Source: Theropithecus gelada (taxonomy: Eukaryota; Chordata; Mammalia; Primates; Cercopithecidae). From it: a stretch of DNA of 64,000 nucleotides. The notes under the pieces are model-generated. The model was not told the origin of the DNA. It did not search any database and was given only the letters and a program-made list of their open reading frames with translations. The stretch covers positions 70,760,940 through 70,824,939 of the forward strand of contig NC_037668.1 of NCBI RefSeq assembly GCF_003255815.1. The letters run 5' to 3'. Within the stretch, counting starts at the first letter, position 1. Every line of letters begins with the position of its first letter. A program made the translations under genes and the position numbers. Below, piece after piece: positions 1 to 11,267 of this stretch.

Positions 1-133
1 GAGTGGAAGCCTCTGAAACTGAGCCTCCACCACACCTTCCCCCCCAACCCTCTATTTTTCACCTGTCCCATTCCCCACCAAGATACTAAATCAAAAGCAA
101 TATTGCAACCTGGTGTGGGGGAGACAGATAATA

Positions 134-801
134 CAGCAGTTCCCCTTTATGCACAGTTTTGCTTTCTGAGGTTTCAGTTACCCACAGTTCCCTGCAGTCT
201 GGAGATACTAAATGAAAGATTCCATAAATAAGCAATTCACAAGTTTTAAACTGTGTGCCTTTCTGAGTGTGCGATGAAATCTCGTGTTGTCCTGCTCCAT
301 CTGGCTCAGGACGTGAATCATTCCTTTGTCCAGTGCATCCATGATGCTGTCTATGCTACCCCACCAATACTGTATAGGAGAAAACATAGTTGGCTGGGCG
401 TGGTGGCTCATGCCTGTAATCCCAGCACTTTGGGAGGCTGAGGCTGGCGGATCACCTGAAATCAGGAGTTCAAAACCAGCCTGGCCAATATGGTGAAATC
501 CCCGTCTCTACTACAAATACAAAGATTAGCCAGGAGTGGCAGGTGCCTGTAGTCCCAGCTATGGGAGGCTGAGGCATGAGAACTGCTTGAATCTGGGAGG
601 TGGAGGTTGCAGTGAGCTGAGATCATGCCACTCCACTCCAGCCTGGGCAACAGAGTGAGACTTCATCTCAAAAACAAAACAAAACAAAACAAAACAAACC
701 CATAGTGTATATGGGGTTTGGTACTATCTGTGGTATCTGTGGTTTCGGGCATCCACTGGTGGTCTTAGAATGTAACCCTCATGAGTAAAGAGGAACTACC
801 G
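134..801. mobile_element. Tigger-family MITE (MER2-like), split by an Alu
   Basis: Both ends are visible. The left end reads cagcagttcc after a TA, and the right end is its near-perfect inverted copy (ggaactaccg) followed by TA. This gives a terminal inverted repeat with the TA target duplication expected of pogo/Tigger elements. Without the nested Alu the element is about 360 bp, close to the non-autonomous MER2 size. The interior contains the family's phrases about the ctttgtccag and gggcatccactggtgg boxes. It has no transposase and is inactive. Confidence 0.8.
392..699 (+). mobile_element. Alu (full-length, S-type)
   Basis: It starts ggctgggcgtggtggctca, has both monomers, and ends in a (CAAAA)n tail. 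A short duplication (catagt, 385-390 and 701-706) flanks it inside the Tigger MITE. Confidence 0.93.
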
Positions 802-888
802 TAACACTGTCCTTAAGGATCTCAAGATGTAGGAGTGATGGTCCGTCTGGTTTCTGCAGGGGTCAGACTGATAAATTTAAACCAGATG

Positions 889-1045
889 AGGGTAGGCACT
901 GTGGCTCATCTGTAGTCCTAGAGCTTTGAGAGGTCTAGGTGGGGGAATCACTTGAGGCCAGGAGTTTGAGACCAGCCTGGGCAGCAAAGTGAGGCCCTGT
1001 CTCTACAGAAAATAAAACAAAAAAGTTTTTAAAGATTAAAAAAAT
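889..1045 (+). mobile_element. Free left Alu monomer (FLAM/AluJ-like)
   Basis: Only the left arm is present, from the gtaggcactgtggctca box to ctgtctctacag, followed by an A-rich tail. A perfect duplication aaaccagatg at 879-888 and 1046-1055 shows that it inserted as a monomer and was not produced by later deletion. Confidence 0.85.
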
Positions 1046-1312
1046 AAACCAGATGCATCCTATAGTGTGACTATAGACACTCAAAGGCTTTACCAAATAG
1101 TAGCTGCAAATACAGCTGCTGTGCTGGTCTGCTGTCTTTGCTGGAACAGATTAATAGGGTTTCAGGTACATAGTATGCAGTTACTGATTTGGCAAATGTG
1201 TTCTTTTCTATTATAACCAGGAGAGAAGATAAAAAGCAGTTCATATGCTTACAGAATGCATTATTATCTACTTTATAGTTTTATCCCAGGGCTGTGTTAA
1301 TTCTCTTGCTCT

Positions 1313-1625
1313 TTGTCATGGTTTAGTCCAACGAGAATCGTCCTGCAGAACATCACGCTGCTCCATGACACCCATGACGTCATGCTGACCAGGAGGATGA
1401 GCCAAGGTGGCAGCACACTGAAGGCCTTGAGAAGACAAGTGCTCCAGGGAGTGGGAGGTAAGCCTTGCAAAGATTCACAAGCCTGTCACACCTGCAAAGA
1501 TATGAGGGATCTAGGAGTCAGGGGCATGCTGGGACATCCGACCAAAAGCAAAAGACAAACAGCAGCTGTTTGCTTCTGCCACCATAAAGGAGGAAGTTCA
1601 ATGCCACTTAGGCCTCTTTGGGTTC
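1313..1625 (+). pseudogene. ERV-L reverse transcriptase relic
   Basis: An open stretch carries HDTHDVMLTRR where the RT active-site box with two adjacent aspartates is expected. One aspartate is replaced, so the catalytic pair is broken. It is followed by thumb-like text. This lies upstream of, and collinear with, the connection domain at 1626-1955. Confidence 0.6.
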
Positions 1626-1955
1626 TGAAGGCACACATTCCACATCTAGAGACACTTACTCCAGTCCCTCCATTGGGTGACATGCAAAGCTCCCAGCTCT
1701 GAGTGGGACCTGGGGCAGGAAAGGGCTCTGCAGCAGGTCCAGGTTGCAGGACAAACAGCCTTGACACTTGGGCCATACACTCCAGCAGATCTTGACGTTG
1801 GAAATGTCAGTGTGGAAGCAGATGTGGTATGGAGTTTGTGGCAAGCCCCACATGGAAAATTGCAAGGTAGACCCTGGGGTAAGGCCGTGCCATTCACAGG
1901 AAAGAATTGTACACCTTTTGAAAAACAGCTTCTGTGTGCTACTGAGATGTGCTAG
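1626..1955 (+). pseudogene. ERV-L pol RT/RNase H connection relic
   Basis: The frame shows ALQQVQVAGQTALTLGPYTP and VVWSLWQAPHG, then PFEKQLLC. This order is typical of the region between RT and RNase H in ERV-L pol. The frame changes within the stretch, and nothing recognisable as the RNase H active site follows. The deletion after about 1955 removes the expected remainder. Confidence 0.7.
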
Positions 1956-2237
1956 AGACACAACTGCTGACCAGATGTCTGACTGGAATTGCCCATATAT
2001 GCTAGGTCCTATTGAACCCATCAAGTCTTAAAGTCTAGCAAGTCCAGCTGCAATGCACCATAAGACAGAAACAGTACATCTGCGATGGATCCCTGGTGGG
2101 ACTTCATAAGCAAGCAGCCCAGACCCCCATGCCACCCATCATGGTTGCATCCGTGCCCCTCTCTCAGCTCATACCTACGGCTCTATGGGGGATCATGTAC
2201 TACTACTTGAAAGGGAAGGAAGAAACTTGAGCTTGAT

Positions 2238-2640
2238 TTGTGGCAAGACGGGGACCATCCTCCAGATGCAGTATACACACTGAATCCGAAATCTCATCAT
2301 GGTTTCATGGAATCAGGAAAATACATGGGTCTGAGAACCAAAGGATCGAAGCAGGCATGTCCCATTTACTCTCATTTCCAGCGACCCATTGGGGACTTTG
2401 TACTTTCCATCCCTGTAGCTCTGGGCTCTGCGAAGGTAGAGGTCCCGGTCCCAGAAATGGTGAATTCTTGCTAGAGAACACAGCAAGGGCCTCATTGAAC
2501 TACAGGTTACGGCTACTGCCAAAGCACTTTAGACTCCTTGTGTCCAGAAATTATAAGGTGAAAAATGGGTCACCATCTTGCCTGGAGTAACTGGCCTTGA
2601 GCTTCGGAAGGAGGTAGCTGCTTTTGCAGAATGGGTGGAT
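2238..2640 (+). pseudogene. ERV-L integrase C-terminus and dUTPase relic
   Basis: The end of integrase is suggested by AVYTLNPKS near 2265-2290. From about 2350, phrases such as GDFVLSIPVALGSAKVEVPV and LNYRLRLLPKHFRLLVSRN match the fold and motif order of retroviral dUTPase, which hydrolyses dUTP to keep uracil out of the provirus. A downstream TILPGVTG phrase sits where the GVID-type motif belongs, with the aspartate lost. Frameshifts near 2460 and 2570 split it, so it is non-functional. Confidence 0.68.
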
Positions 2641-3329
2641 ACACAATAAAAATCTAAAAAATAAAATGGGAGGACTATATGTGGAACCAAGATGATCCAC
2701 TTGGGATTTCTTCATCCTCCCCTGTCCCAGTGTGACTGTGAATGAACAAGTACAGCAAACCCAAGGACGTGATTGCCAGGAATGAGGGTTTGGGTCACAA
2801 CATTCGACCTGCCAAGGTGGTGATGAGCACTAGGTGAAGCCCCGAGATGGACTGCAGTGGTGGGGGCTGGGGTTTGTCCCACTGACCTCCCTCTTCTAAG
2901 TCTCTTCCCCTTGCGAAGAGAGGTCCACTGGGAGCCTGAGAAGTACATCCTGTGGTGCCAGTAGACTGCGGGAGCCACGAGGTGCACTACTTGGACCTCC
3001 CTTCAATGAAGAACTCGCCACTCAGCTGTGAGCAACCCAGGAAGGTGACAGCTTCTAGCTGCAGTGCCTGTAGGCTGAGGTCATCTCCCTGGGACGCTCC
3101 TGGCCACCAAGAAGGACCTGAGTACGGCGAGGACCTGGCCATTTCTGCTGAGTGTGGAACTCTTCTAGCGGGCAGTCCTTGCTGGAGTTCCCCACTGATT
3201 TGGTAGGACCTTGTCAGTCTCGCATCATGGTCTGAAGGCTTCTCCTCCCATCTCCTCCCCTTTGTCTTTCACGAGTCACTGCAATCAACCTTTCATACTT
3301 GCAGCTCTGTCTCAGCTCTTGCTTCCCAG

Positions 3330-3535
3330 AAGACTCATAGACAAAGAGTTTAAATTCTAGCTCTGCTATTTCCCAGTTGTGTGAACCTGAGCAAAGGTCT
3401 TCAGCTCTCTGAGTCTCTCTTTCCTCACTGGAAAATGGAAAGGACAATGCCTCCCCACAGTTGTTGAGAGGGTTAAATGAGATGCTGCCTGCAAAATGGC
3501 TGGTGTTTGAGGCCACTCCATAAATGGAGCTGCCA
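3330..3535 (+). repeat. MIR SINE
   Basis: It has the MIR layout in sense: tagctctgctatttccca, then a gtgaacctgagcaaa box, then ctctctgagtctctctttcctcactggaaaatgg reading into a ggttaaatgaga core. It is heavily diverged. Confidence 0.8.
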
Positions 3536-3689
3536 GCCTTGGTAGGCTTGAGCAGGATAGCCAGCTCTGCCAGGCCACTGATTGGACTCCCATACCCATT
3601 AGGGGCTCCCTCTGCCCAGGTGGGGGTCCCAGGAGAAAGACAGAGCTTCTTGTCCTGTGAGTTTCACCCATAGCTCCAGCTCTGGAGTT

Positions 3690-3905
3690 ACAGGGACTTG
3701 GGTTTGAATCCTCATTCTGCTACTTTCTGCCTGTAGTGGTTTTGAGTAAGTGAGTTCACCTCCTGTGACTCAGTTTCTTTATCTATAAAATGAGATGTTA
3801 ATAGGTCTGAAACTGCTAAGGGTTACCGTGATAATTCAATGAAATGATGGATGCAAAGTGCTTACTACAGTGCCCGGCACCTAGGAAGCACTCAATAAAT
3901 GGTAG
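3690..3905 (+). repeat. MIR SINE (well preserved)
   Basis: It reads gggtttgaatcctcattctg, then cagtttctttatctataaaa, then agtgcccggcacctaggaag and actcaataaatggtagc, a near-complete sense MIR including the LINE2-like 3' end. Confidence 0.9.
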
Positions 3906-4038
3906 CTAGAGTATTCATTTGTTCACTCAACACATTTCCTAAGCAGTTGCTCTGTATCTGGTTCTATGCTGTGAACATGGGTCACAAAAAGAAAAACAAA
4001 GCTCATTCATCATGCTGGGAAGGAGACATAATGATCTA
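3906..4038 (-). repeat. L2 LINE 3' end, antisense
   Basis: The (TTCA)-like start followed by ttgctctgtatctggttctatgctg and a gtgaacatggg box is the reverse complement of the L2 3' terminus. It is diverged. Confidence 0.5.
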
Positions 4039-4039
4039 T

Positions 4040-4170
4040 ATTTCACTGAGGAAAAACCAGAGACTCAGAGAGGTGAAGTGATTTGCCCAAGACCACAGAG
4101 CAATTCCCAAGTGGTGGAGCTGGGGCTTGAACCCAGATCCAATTGTCTGTAATACCTTGACCTGCACCAG
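4040..4170 (-). repeat. MIR SINE, antisense fragment
   Basis: gagactcagagaggtgaagt, then gatttgcccaagaccacaga, then ggggcttgaacccagatcc is the antisense MIR core. Confidence 0.8.
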
Positions 4171-4469
4171 GCAGCTGTTTGGAATCATCAGCCCTCAGCA
4201 GGTGGTGGAGGAGGATCTGGGGATTCCTAAAACCTTGCTTCTCAGTGGCTTCCTGTTTTCCCATGACATGGACAAACAAAACAGAGGAGCAGCGGACATC
4301 CTGACAGCAACATGACCAACTTTGGGGGTCCGGGATCACACTAAGTAACCCTGGGCTTTCAGTGTCCTGTTTGATGGATCTGGGAAGTGAGAAGGTCATT
4401 CACCGGCCCCTTTGGAAGGCTACTTCTTACCCTTGGACACCCCTGGAAGTTGAAATGACACAGGCTTTA

Positions 4470-4687
4470 GGGCAAACTTTTCTGTGGTCCATGGGCAGCA
4501 TGCAGCCCAGGATGGCTTTGAATGTGGCCCAACACAAATTCATAAACTTTCTGAAAACAAAAGATTTTTTGTGATTTTTTTAAAGCTCATCAGCTATCGT
4601 TAGTGTTAGTGTATTTTATGTGTGGCCCAAGACAATTCTTCTTCTTCCAATGTGGCCCAGGGAAGCCAAAACATTGAATACCTCTGC
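4470..4687. mobile_element. Non-autonomous hAT-type DNA transposon
   Basis: The ends are rich in mirrored gtggcccagg/cagcccagg words, with the interior caattcttcttcttccaatg and the close aagccaaaacattgaatacc. This is a common short mammalian hAT MITE layout, with degraded terminal inverted repeats. The family name is not assigned. Confidence 0.65.
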
Positions 4688-4999
4688 TTTAGGGTCAGAC
4701 ACATCTGGGTTCAAATCTCAGCGTCTTTACCAATTGGTCATGGAACTTCAGTCTCTGCACTTCCTGAAGAGGCCTCATCTTTATCATCTCTCTGATTCCT
4801 GTCTCTTTCTCTTCCTCTTCCCATCCTTACCACATGCCCAGCCAGAATGTTGCAGGGACAGATTCTCAGCCAGGAACTGCCAATGAGCTATTAAGGAAAA
4901 GTCTCCATTTCCAAGATCACTCACCATCCTCCTGGCCTCTCATTCCCTCTCCAGGATATCTGTCTCCTTTTATTCAGGCATTTGGGCACTTGAGTTGAA

Positions 5000-5240
5000 A
5001 TTTAACAAATTTTCTTGAGTTCCCTACTTTGTGCCAGGTCCTCAGCTAGGTACTTTCCCATAATAACCTCCATGATAATCCAAGGAGGGAGGCCTTATTA
5101 TTATGCCATTTGATGGATGAGCAAATTGAGGCTCCGCAGAAGTCAGAAAGTGGAGCTGGGATTGATCCCTAACCCATGGCCCTCCCTCCAAGCCCAGTGC
5201 TCTGCCTCCATGCAAGCACAGCTGGGTGCAGTCATTGCCC
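5000..5240 (-). repeat. MIR SINE, antisense
   Basis: ctactttgtgccaggtcctc, then tattattatgccatttgatg, then gcaaattgaggctccgcaga and ggagctgggattgatcccta follow the antisense MIR order over about 220 bp. Confidence 0.85.
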
Positions 5241-5449
5241 AGAGCTGTGTGGATGGAAATCAGAGAAGCCTGACTCATAACTAGGTAATTGGGAAGCTGG
5301 GGCCACAGTGACTCCAGCCTGTCCTGGCCTGCAGTGTCTGTGTGCCGAATTAGGCAGCTTGAATTGCTCGTGGAGTCAGGGTAGTCTTGGGCAGGCCCTA
5401 AAGGCTCCCTGGAGAGTTTGGGATTACCAGAGCCCTTTGGATAACAGCA

Positions 5450-5560
5450 AAAGTCATGATAATGACATTAACTGTGATTTGTTAAATGCTTACTACATGC
5501 CAGGTCTCATTTAATCCTCCCCGTAACCCTGAGAGGAGGAATGGTTGCCAGAATTCCCCA
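5450..5560 (-). repeat. MIR SINE, antisense 3' fragment
   Basis: gttaaatgcttactacatgc, then caggtctcatttaatcctcc and gtaaccctgagaggaggaat match the antisense MIR end. Confidence 0.75.
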
Positions 5561-5564
5561 TCCA

Positions 5565-7120
5565 GGTTTGTGTGACTCCAAGGCTCACCTGGCTTCCCTT
5601 GATGCAGGTGGGATAGGCATCTCCCCCGGTGATGCCTGATAGCTCCACATTGGCTTTCTTCCCAAGAGACCAGGCCTTGGCCCGGTCCTCTGGCCCTGCC
5701 CTTGCCCTGGCTCCTCAGAACCCTGCCCCTGAGCCCTCAGTTTTGAGTTGGAGTGTGAAAAGGATAAACCCTTCCTAGGTGTGGCTGAGTCCCTCCTCCC
5801 TGAAACATTGAGACCTAAAAAAGATGGAAGAGACTTCTGAACCCTATTCAGACCAAGGGAGGAAAAAAATAAGGGGCAGGCTTAATGTTTACAGACAATA
5901 TAACATAACCCAAATGACCACGTCTTCTCTGTCAAGGAGAAAACTCTTCAAACTAGACAAGTGGAACAAGTCTGGCTCACGGGAAGCTATGGGCCTGGGC
6001 TGGGACCTGGCTGCTCCCAACTGCTTTTGTTCCATTCAAGGCCGCTTCAGGCAGAGATGGGGCCATTCCAGAGGCTCTTCTGGGGAGAAGAGAGGTTCCA
6101 GGAGACAAAGCCAGAAACATACTATCTCAATTTAAGCATGGGGAAAATATAGTGCAGCTAGCTTATGACAATCCCAGGCAAAATTCCAGAAGTTCCTTTC
6201 CTAAGCAGGGATTACTGGGAGCCAAGATGGGTTCACTTAGGTCAAGGCATGACTAACTCCCCAGATTACTCTTGGAGGAAGGGTAATCAGAGCATGTGTG
6301 GGAAAAGGACCACAGACTCAGAACGTAAAAATAGTACTGTGCTGTTGTTAGGACTGCCCTGAGAAAGAAAGAAGAGAACTCATCAGCCAGGGTCTGAGAT
6401 CCACTTCACCCCAGCCCGTCACATATCATCGCTATAGGCTTCCCTTTCAAACAGGTAGACTCAAGGATGCTGCCACAATTTGCCTCTTGCGTGGCAAAGG
6501 AGGAGGGGCCTTGGGACATTCAAATGAGGAAGATGAAGAATTCGGAGGCAATGGATACTGATAACATGCATTTCAGAGGGAGTGGTAGTATTTGTCCAAT
6601 AAAGCATATAGGATCTTGAAAGAGGTTGCAGTTTGCCCAGGGGAAGAGAATTTTGAGAATCTCTTAGAATGCACGACATGAAGGTCTGTAGGTTAAGGAA
6701 GGGCTGGTTTCCTTCTCAGGTACCACCGGCATCGCAGTCGATTTTGCTGTGGATGAGGCTTTTGAAATGTCTCTCACACATCTCTTTGAGGGTAAATGGA
6801 GAAATATGGACCAAATCTTAGGGTAGCTCAGCCTTTGCATGGCTGTTTGCACCCCTCTGCCCAGAAGAGAAGGAATGGATTGATTCTGTTGAGTACGTCT
6901 CTGCCTCCCTTATGACCTGGAGCATCAAGCAGTGTGGTCCTTTCACTAACCCATACTCGTCTGCTCTTGGGGCGCCCTGCGAGGAAGGCTGGGTGCACAG
7001 CAAAGGAATGTCTGTCTACTGTTTGAGAGGAACACATTGCTGACGTCTCTCCTCGAGTCCTGGAATTGGTCCTGCACTACTCTCCACCTCCCTGAATGGC
7101 ATGGCCATTTCTACTGGATG
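5565..7120. other. Unassigned stretch, no gene seen
   Basis: There is no recognisable repeat or exon. Short open frames overlap on both strands (for example 5824-6135 +, 6461-6679 -) with no domain, no splice-site-framed exon and no start context worth reporting. Base composition is ordinary. Confidence 0.6.
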
Positions 7121-7124
7121 CAAT

Positions 7125-7295
7125 GGAGTAGAGAGGTTCAAGGTTCAGGCTCTTGAGTCAGGCTGCTCCCTGTTCCAAGCTCAGCTCCACCATTTTTTAG
7201 TTGGGTGATCTTGGGACAAGTTAGTTAATTTATCTGTGCTTTATATTTTTTATCAGAAAAGGGGGATGATAATGACGCCTAGTTCACAGGGCGAG
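7125..7295 (+). repeat. MIR SINE
   Basis: caggctcttgagtcaggctg, then gctcagctccaccatttttt, then gggtgatcttgggacaagtt and a ggggatgataatga core give a sense MIR. Confidence 0.82.
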
Positions 7296-7566
7296 AGCAT
7301 TGGCTTTCCTTTTTTCGACCTGTGACCCACAGTAAGAAATATATTTTGTGTCAACTCCCAGTATGCACATTCCTACATATATGTACATACATGTGTATGT
7401 ACAACTGAAAAACGTTTTCCAAACAACCCCTAACCTTAGTGCGAGTTGACGAACCATGGTCTATTCTATTCTTTTCTTTCATTAAGAAAAATGCTGGTTG
7501 AGAGCCATTAAATTGATTTTACTATACACATGGATCACTGGCCACAGTTTGAAAATCTCCAGGTTA

Positions 7567-7902
7567 GGCCGGGCGCAGTGGCTGATGTCTATAATCCCAG
7601 CACTTTGGGAGGCTGAGGTGGGAGGATCACCTGAGGTCAGGAGTTCGAGACCAGCCCGGCCAACATGGTGAAACCCCGTCTCTACTAAAAACACAAAAAT
7701 TAGCCAGGTATGGTGGTGTATGCCTGTAATCCCAGCTACTCAGGAGGCTGAGGCAGGAGAATCGTTTGAATCCAGGGGGTGGAGGCTGCAGTGAGCCAAG
7801 ATCGTGCCAGTACACTCCTGCCTGGGCGACAGAGCAAGACTCTGTCTAAAAAAAAAAAAAGAAAAAAAAAAAAGAGAGAGAGAGAGAAAAGAAAAAAAAA
7901 AA
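7567..7902 (+). mobile_element. Alu (S-type), GA/A-rich tail
   Basis: A full dimeric Alu beginning ggccgggcgcagtggct, with a long tail that alternates A runs and (GA)n. Confidence 0.95.
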
Positions 7903-9205
7903 TCACCGGGTTATGGTATAGTTGGAGTAGCGTAGTTTCAAATGCTACAATTTTCTTCCACATATCACATGTGAAGAAAACCATTTTCAAGCTAGAAAGT
8001 ATCCAGAAGAGAATGACCAGAGTATCCCATTCCATTGCTCCTTTTCTTCCTTCCTCTTTCCTCACTCATCCACTCATTCAATGATTATCTCTTCACTCAT
8101 TTAGTCACATATGTCATTGATTTAAATCCCTGTTTCACCTAAAAGAGGACTCCAGGGAAATATATGCTCTGTAAATCATGGGAAAGAAGGGATAAATCTG
8201 TTCCTTGCAGACCTCTGAGCAGAAATGGGACTTTCCGATGGAAGTGACGGGAAGACGCATAGGGGTCATGGTAGAGGAAGTGTTTTCCAGTCCTGGGTGC
8301 CAATGGATGGCGGGTTCGGCTGCCCTGTGGGACTTCTCTCTTGGAAGTATGCAATCGGAGGTAGAGAAAGGGGGTTTTCAGTATTGGGTGGAGGGTCAGC
8401 TGAGGTTGTTCCTTCACCCTGTGCTCCACCGAGCTCAGGGATCTGCTGCAGCCACCACCTGGGCCACTATGGATGGAGAGGAGATCATATAGTTGGATTC
8501 TGTGTCCTCACCTTACAACCAAAGCAACTCCATTTCTGTTTTATACAATGGGATTCTCCATGCAGTTTATTTTGGAGTGGAGAAAGCCCTGAAAACATTC
8601 CATTGCTGCTAAAAAAAATTTTTAATCCTTAAACTAGGAGCTAATTAAATCCCTGTGAGTCTCAGAAGCAATCATTTCTAGGATTCTGGGACTCAAATTT
8701 TTTTCCTATAAAAACAAGTCCATTAAATTACAGCATAAGCCTTTGTTTTGCACGGTTAAATCCAGATATAATGGAGAGCAAGAGTTAAAAGAATTACAAG
8801 TGTGGCAGGAAAATGGATTGAGATGTTATTTGTGTTGGTGGTTTTTGTCCTTCATTCCAAGCATTGGGCGGTACCTTTGTGCTCCCTTGCCTTGGGGGTG
8901 GTATTGCTGAAGCTGGCTGAAATGAGAAGTCCCTGGTAGACAACTGGTCTTGCAGGCTTTTGTTGTTTGAAAGCCTGAGTTTTTTGAGGGGATTGGGCTA
9001 GAAGAAAAAAAAGGAGGAATGAGATGGAGTTGGATGAGTAGGTCCTGGGAAGAACTAGCAGGATCCTAGAGGCTAGTGGTTATGTGCTCCCCTTTAAGGA
9101 GCCTGGACTCCAGGCACCCAGGTGCCTTTGATCTTCCAAAGCTGCAGAGATGTCAACCTACTGGGATATTTGGGGTTTAGAGGGGGGACCATTATGGATT
9201 GAGGT
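7903..9205. other. Unassigned stretch, no gene seen
   Basis: No repeat family is recognised. Overlapping frames around 8139-8632 on both strands have no domain. A tcactcatccactcattcaa patch near 8062 may be an eroded L2 end. Confidence 0.55.
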
Positions 9206-9208
9206 CTA

Positions 9209-9370
9209 CAGTGTTTCTCTAACATTAATGTGTTCAGGAATACCTGAGAATCTTGATAAGATGCAGTCTGATTCAGTAGGCCTGGGGTGGGGTCCTAAAA
9301 TTATGCATTTCTAACAAGCTCTGAGGGACTCTGATGTTGCTGCTCCAAAGACCACACTTTGAGTAGCAAG
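9209..9370 (-). mobile_element. MER5A-type hAT-Charlie MITE, antisense
   Basis: gattcagtaggcctggggtg, then gcatttctaacaagctctga, then gatgttgctgctccaaagac and cacactttgag match antisense MER5A. The outer inverted repeats are mostly lost. Confidence 0.85.
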
Positions 9371-10101
9371 AAGCTAAAAGGGCTGGTTCCATGTTTTCTG
9401 GGCACAACAGAAGCCTTCCAGACTCTTCCATTCTCAAAGCAGGGAGGGCCCTTCCAATAATAACAGAACTGGAATTTCCCATCAGCACAGCATAAAGGGA
9501 TGCACCATCAGTTTTAATTTTATTTGAAAGAACTTGCAGACTTGAGTTTGTGATTACAAACACATAGCTGGTGCCCAGGTTGCTCAGGTTAAGTTGTATC
9601 TTTATGGGAATTTGAGGGTTATTCACCCTGCCATTCCTTCTGTCTTGCCCCAGGGTTGGATTTAGCAAGCAGCATACATCTGCTCTCCCTTTCCTGGGTT
9701 ATAAATTCTCTGGGCTTTGTGTACATTGTTTGGGGTTTTCTGAGAAGCTGGGAGTTACAGACCTCTTCTCCTATCCCCCCTTCTCACTCCTGGGCAGTTT
9801 AAGTCCCTGGAGGAGCTGTTTATCTTAATTTCTTTGCCTGGAATTTTATCTGTTCCTTATCTTTGCTTGAAAGCACAAAATCCACCTTTATGTACCCCAT
9901 CCCCACCCTCATCTCAACCTAGGATAAGAGAAAACCAAGGAGTAATGAAAAAACTCAGAGGGCATCCCTGTTTGATGACCTTTCTTTTCAGGAAGAGAGC
10001 AGCGTTAGTGTCAATTCTGCTTGATTATCTTCATCTCTACTTCCTTTGCTCGCTTAATGCGCTACCTGGGAGTATAAATTATTCTGTAAAGAATAGACAA
10101 A
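9371..10101. other. Unassigned stretch, no gene seen
   Basis: No repeat or exon is recognised. The 131-codon antisense frame 9273-9668 runs through the MER5A copy and lacks any domain. Confidence 0.5.
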
Positions 10102-10385
10102 GTATAATCCTAGCACTTTGGGAGGCCGAGGTGAGTGGATCATCTGAGGCCAGGAGTTTGAGACTAGCCTGGTCAACATGGTGAAACCCTGTCTCTACTA
10201 AAAATACAAAAAATTAGCTGGTGTGGTGGCAGGCACCTGTAGTCCCAGCTACTCGGAAAGCTGAGGCAGGAGAATCACTTGAATCTGGGAGACAGAGGTT
10301 GCGGTGAGTCGAGGACACGCCACTGCATTCTAGTCTGGGCAACAGAGTGAAACTCCTTCTCAAAAAAGAAAACAAAAACAAAAAA
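10102..10385 (+). mobile_element. Alu, 5'-truncated
   Basis: It begins inside the left arm at taatcctagcactttggga, so about 25 bp of the 5' end is missing. The rest is dimeric with an A-rich tail. Confidence 0.92.
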
Positions 10386-10447
10386 CGTAAAGGGTTACCA
10401 TTCCCAGGCTAGCCCTCTATAGCTACAGCCAGCCTCAAGAAACAATT

Positions 10448-10721
10448 CTTTTTTTGAGACAGTCTTGTTCTGTCACCCAGGCTGGAGTGCAGTGGCATGA
10501 TCTCGGCTCACCGCAGCCTCCTTTTCCTGGGTTCAAGCAATTCTCCTGCCTCAGCCTCCCGAGCAGCTGGGACTACAGGCACCCAGCTAATTTTTGTGTT
10601 TTTAGTAGAGATGGGGTTTCACCGTATTGGCCAGACTGGTCTTGATCTCCTGGCCTTGTGATCCACCCACCTCAGCCTCCCAAAGTGCGGGGATTATAGG
10701 CGTGATCCACCACGCCTGGCC
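10448..10721 (-). mobile_element. Alu, antisense
   Basis: A T-run and gagacagtcttgttctgtca open it, and ccaccacgcctggcc closes it. It is flanked by gaaacaattctt and gaaacagttctt, a one-mismatch target duplication. Confidence 0.94.
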
Positions 10722-10829
10722 AGGAAACAGTTCTTAAAAGGGGCTTGACCTTCTTTCCACGGAATCCCTAAAAACCCGTTTGTAAATGGAGCAATCTGTA
10801 AACACTCCTTGCTTGGAATGTAATGGTAT

Positions 10830-10955
10830 CTCATATTTGCAGAGCACTTTACACTTTTCAAAGGGATCTGGCATTGATCCAGCATCTACTTGCACTAGTG
10901 GTGCTGTCTTGTGTAATCCTCCCAGCATCCCCCATGAGGAGGTGTCACCACCCCT
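10830..10955 (-). repeat. Possible MIR fragment, antisense
   Basis: gcagagcactttacactttt, then gtaatcctcccagcatcccc and catgaggaggtg resemble the antisense MIR middle. Divergence is high and the call is weak. Confidence 0.4.
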
Positions 10956-10966
10956 TCTCCATTTAT

Positions 10967-11267
10967 TTATTTATTTATTTTTTATTTATTTTTTGAGACA
11001 GAGTTTCACTCTTGTTGCCCAGGCTGGAGTGCAGTGGCACAATCTCGGCTCACTGCAACCTCCGCCTCCCAGGTTCAAGCGATTCTCCTGACTCAGCCTC
11101 CCAAGTAGCTGAGACTACAAGCATGTGCCACCATACTCAGTTAATTTTGTAATTTTAGTAGAGATGAGGTTTCTCCATGTTGGTCAGGCTGATCTCCAAC
11201 TCCTGACCTCAGGTAATCTACCTGCCTTGGCCTCCCAAAGTGCTGGGATACAGGCGTGAGCCTGGCC
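10967..11267 (-). mobile_element. Alu, antisense, with TTTA-expanded tail
   Basis: The tail is (TTTA)n, then ttgagacagagtttcactct. A long duplication ccttctccatttatt lies on both sides (about 10953 and 11266). Confidence 0.95.

Larger units (their letters stand above)
1060..3210 (+). mobile_element. ERV-L-class endogenous retrovirus internal region, decayed
   Basis: This is a run of pol-derived sequence on the + strand with relics in the order expected for ERV-L: reverse transcriptase, RT/RNase H connection, end of integrase, dUTPase, then the pol tail. The reading frame is broken many times by stops and indels. Only about 280 bp separates the connection region (ending about 1955) from the integrase end (about 2260), so most of RNase H and integrase has been lost. 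A dUTPase downstream of integrase is an established ERV-L trait, which supports the assignment. No flanking LTR is recognisable; the stretch from about 2880 to 3210 may be the pol-LTR spacer. It cannot encode a functional product. Confidence 0.75.
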
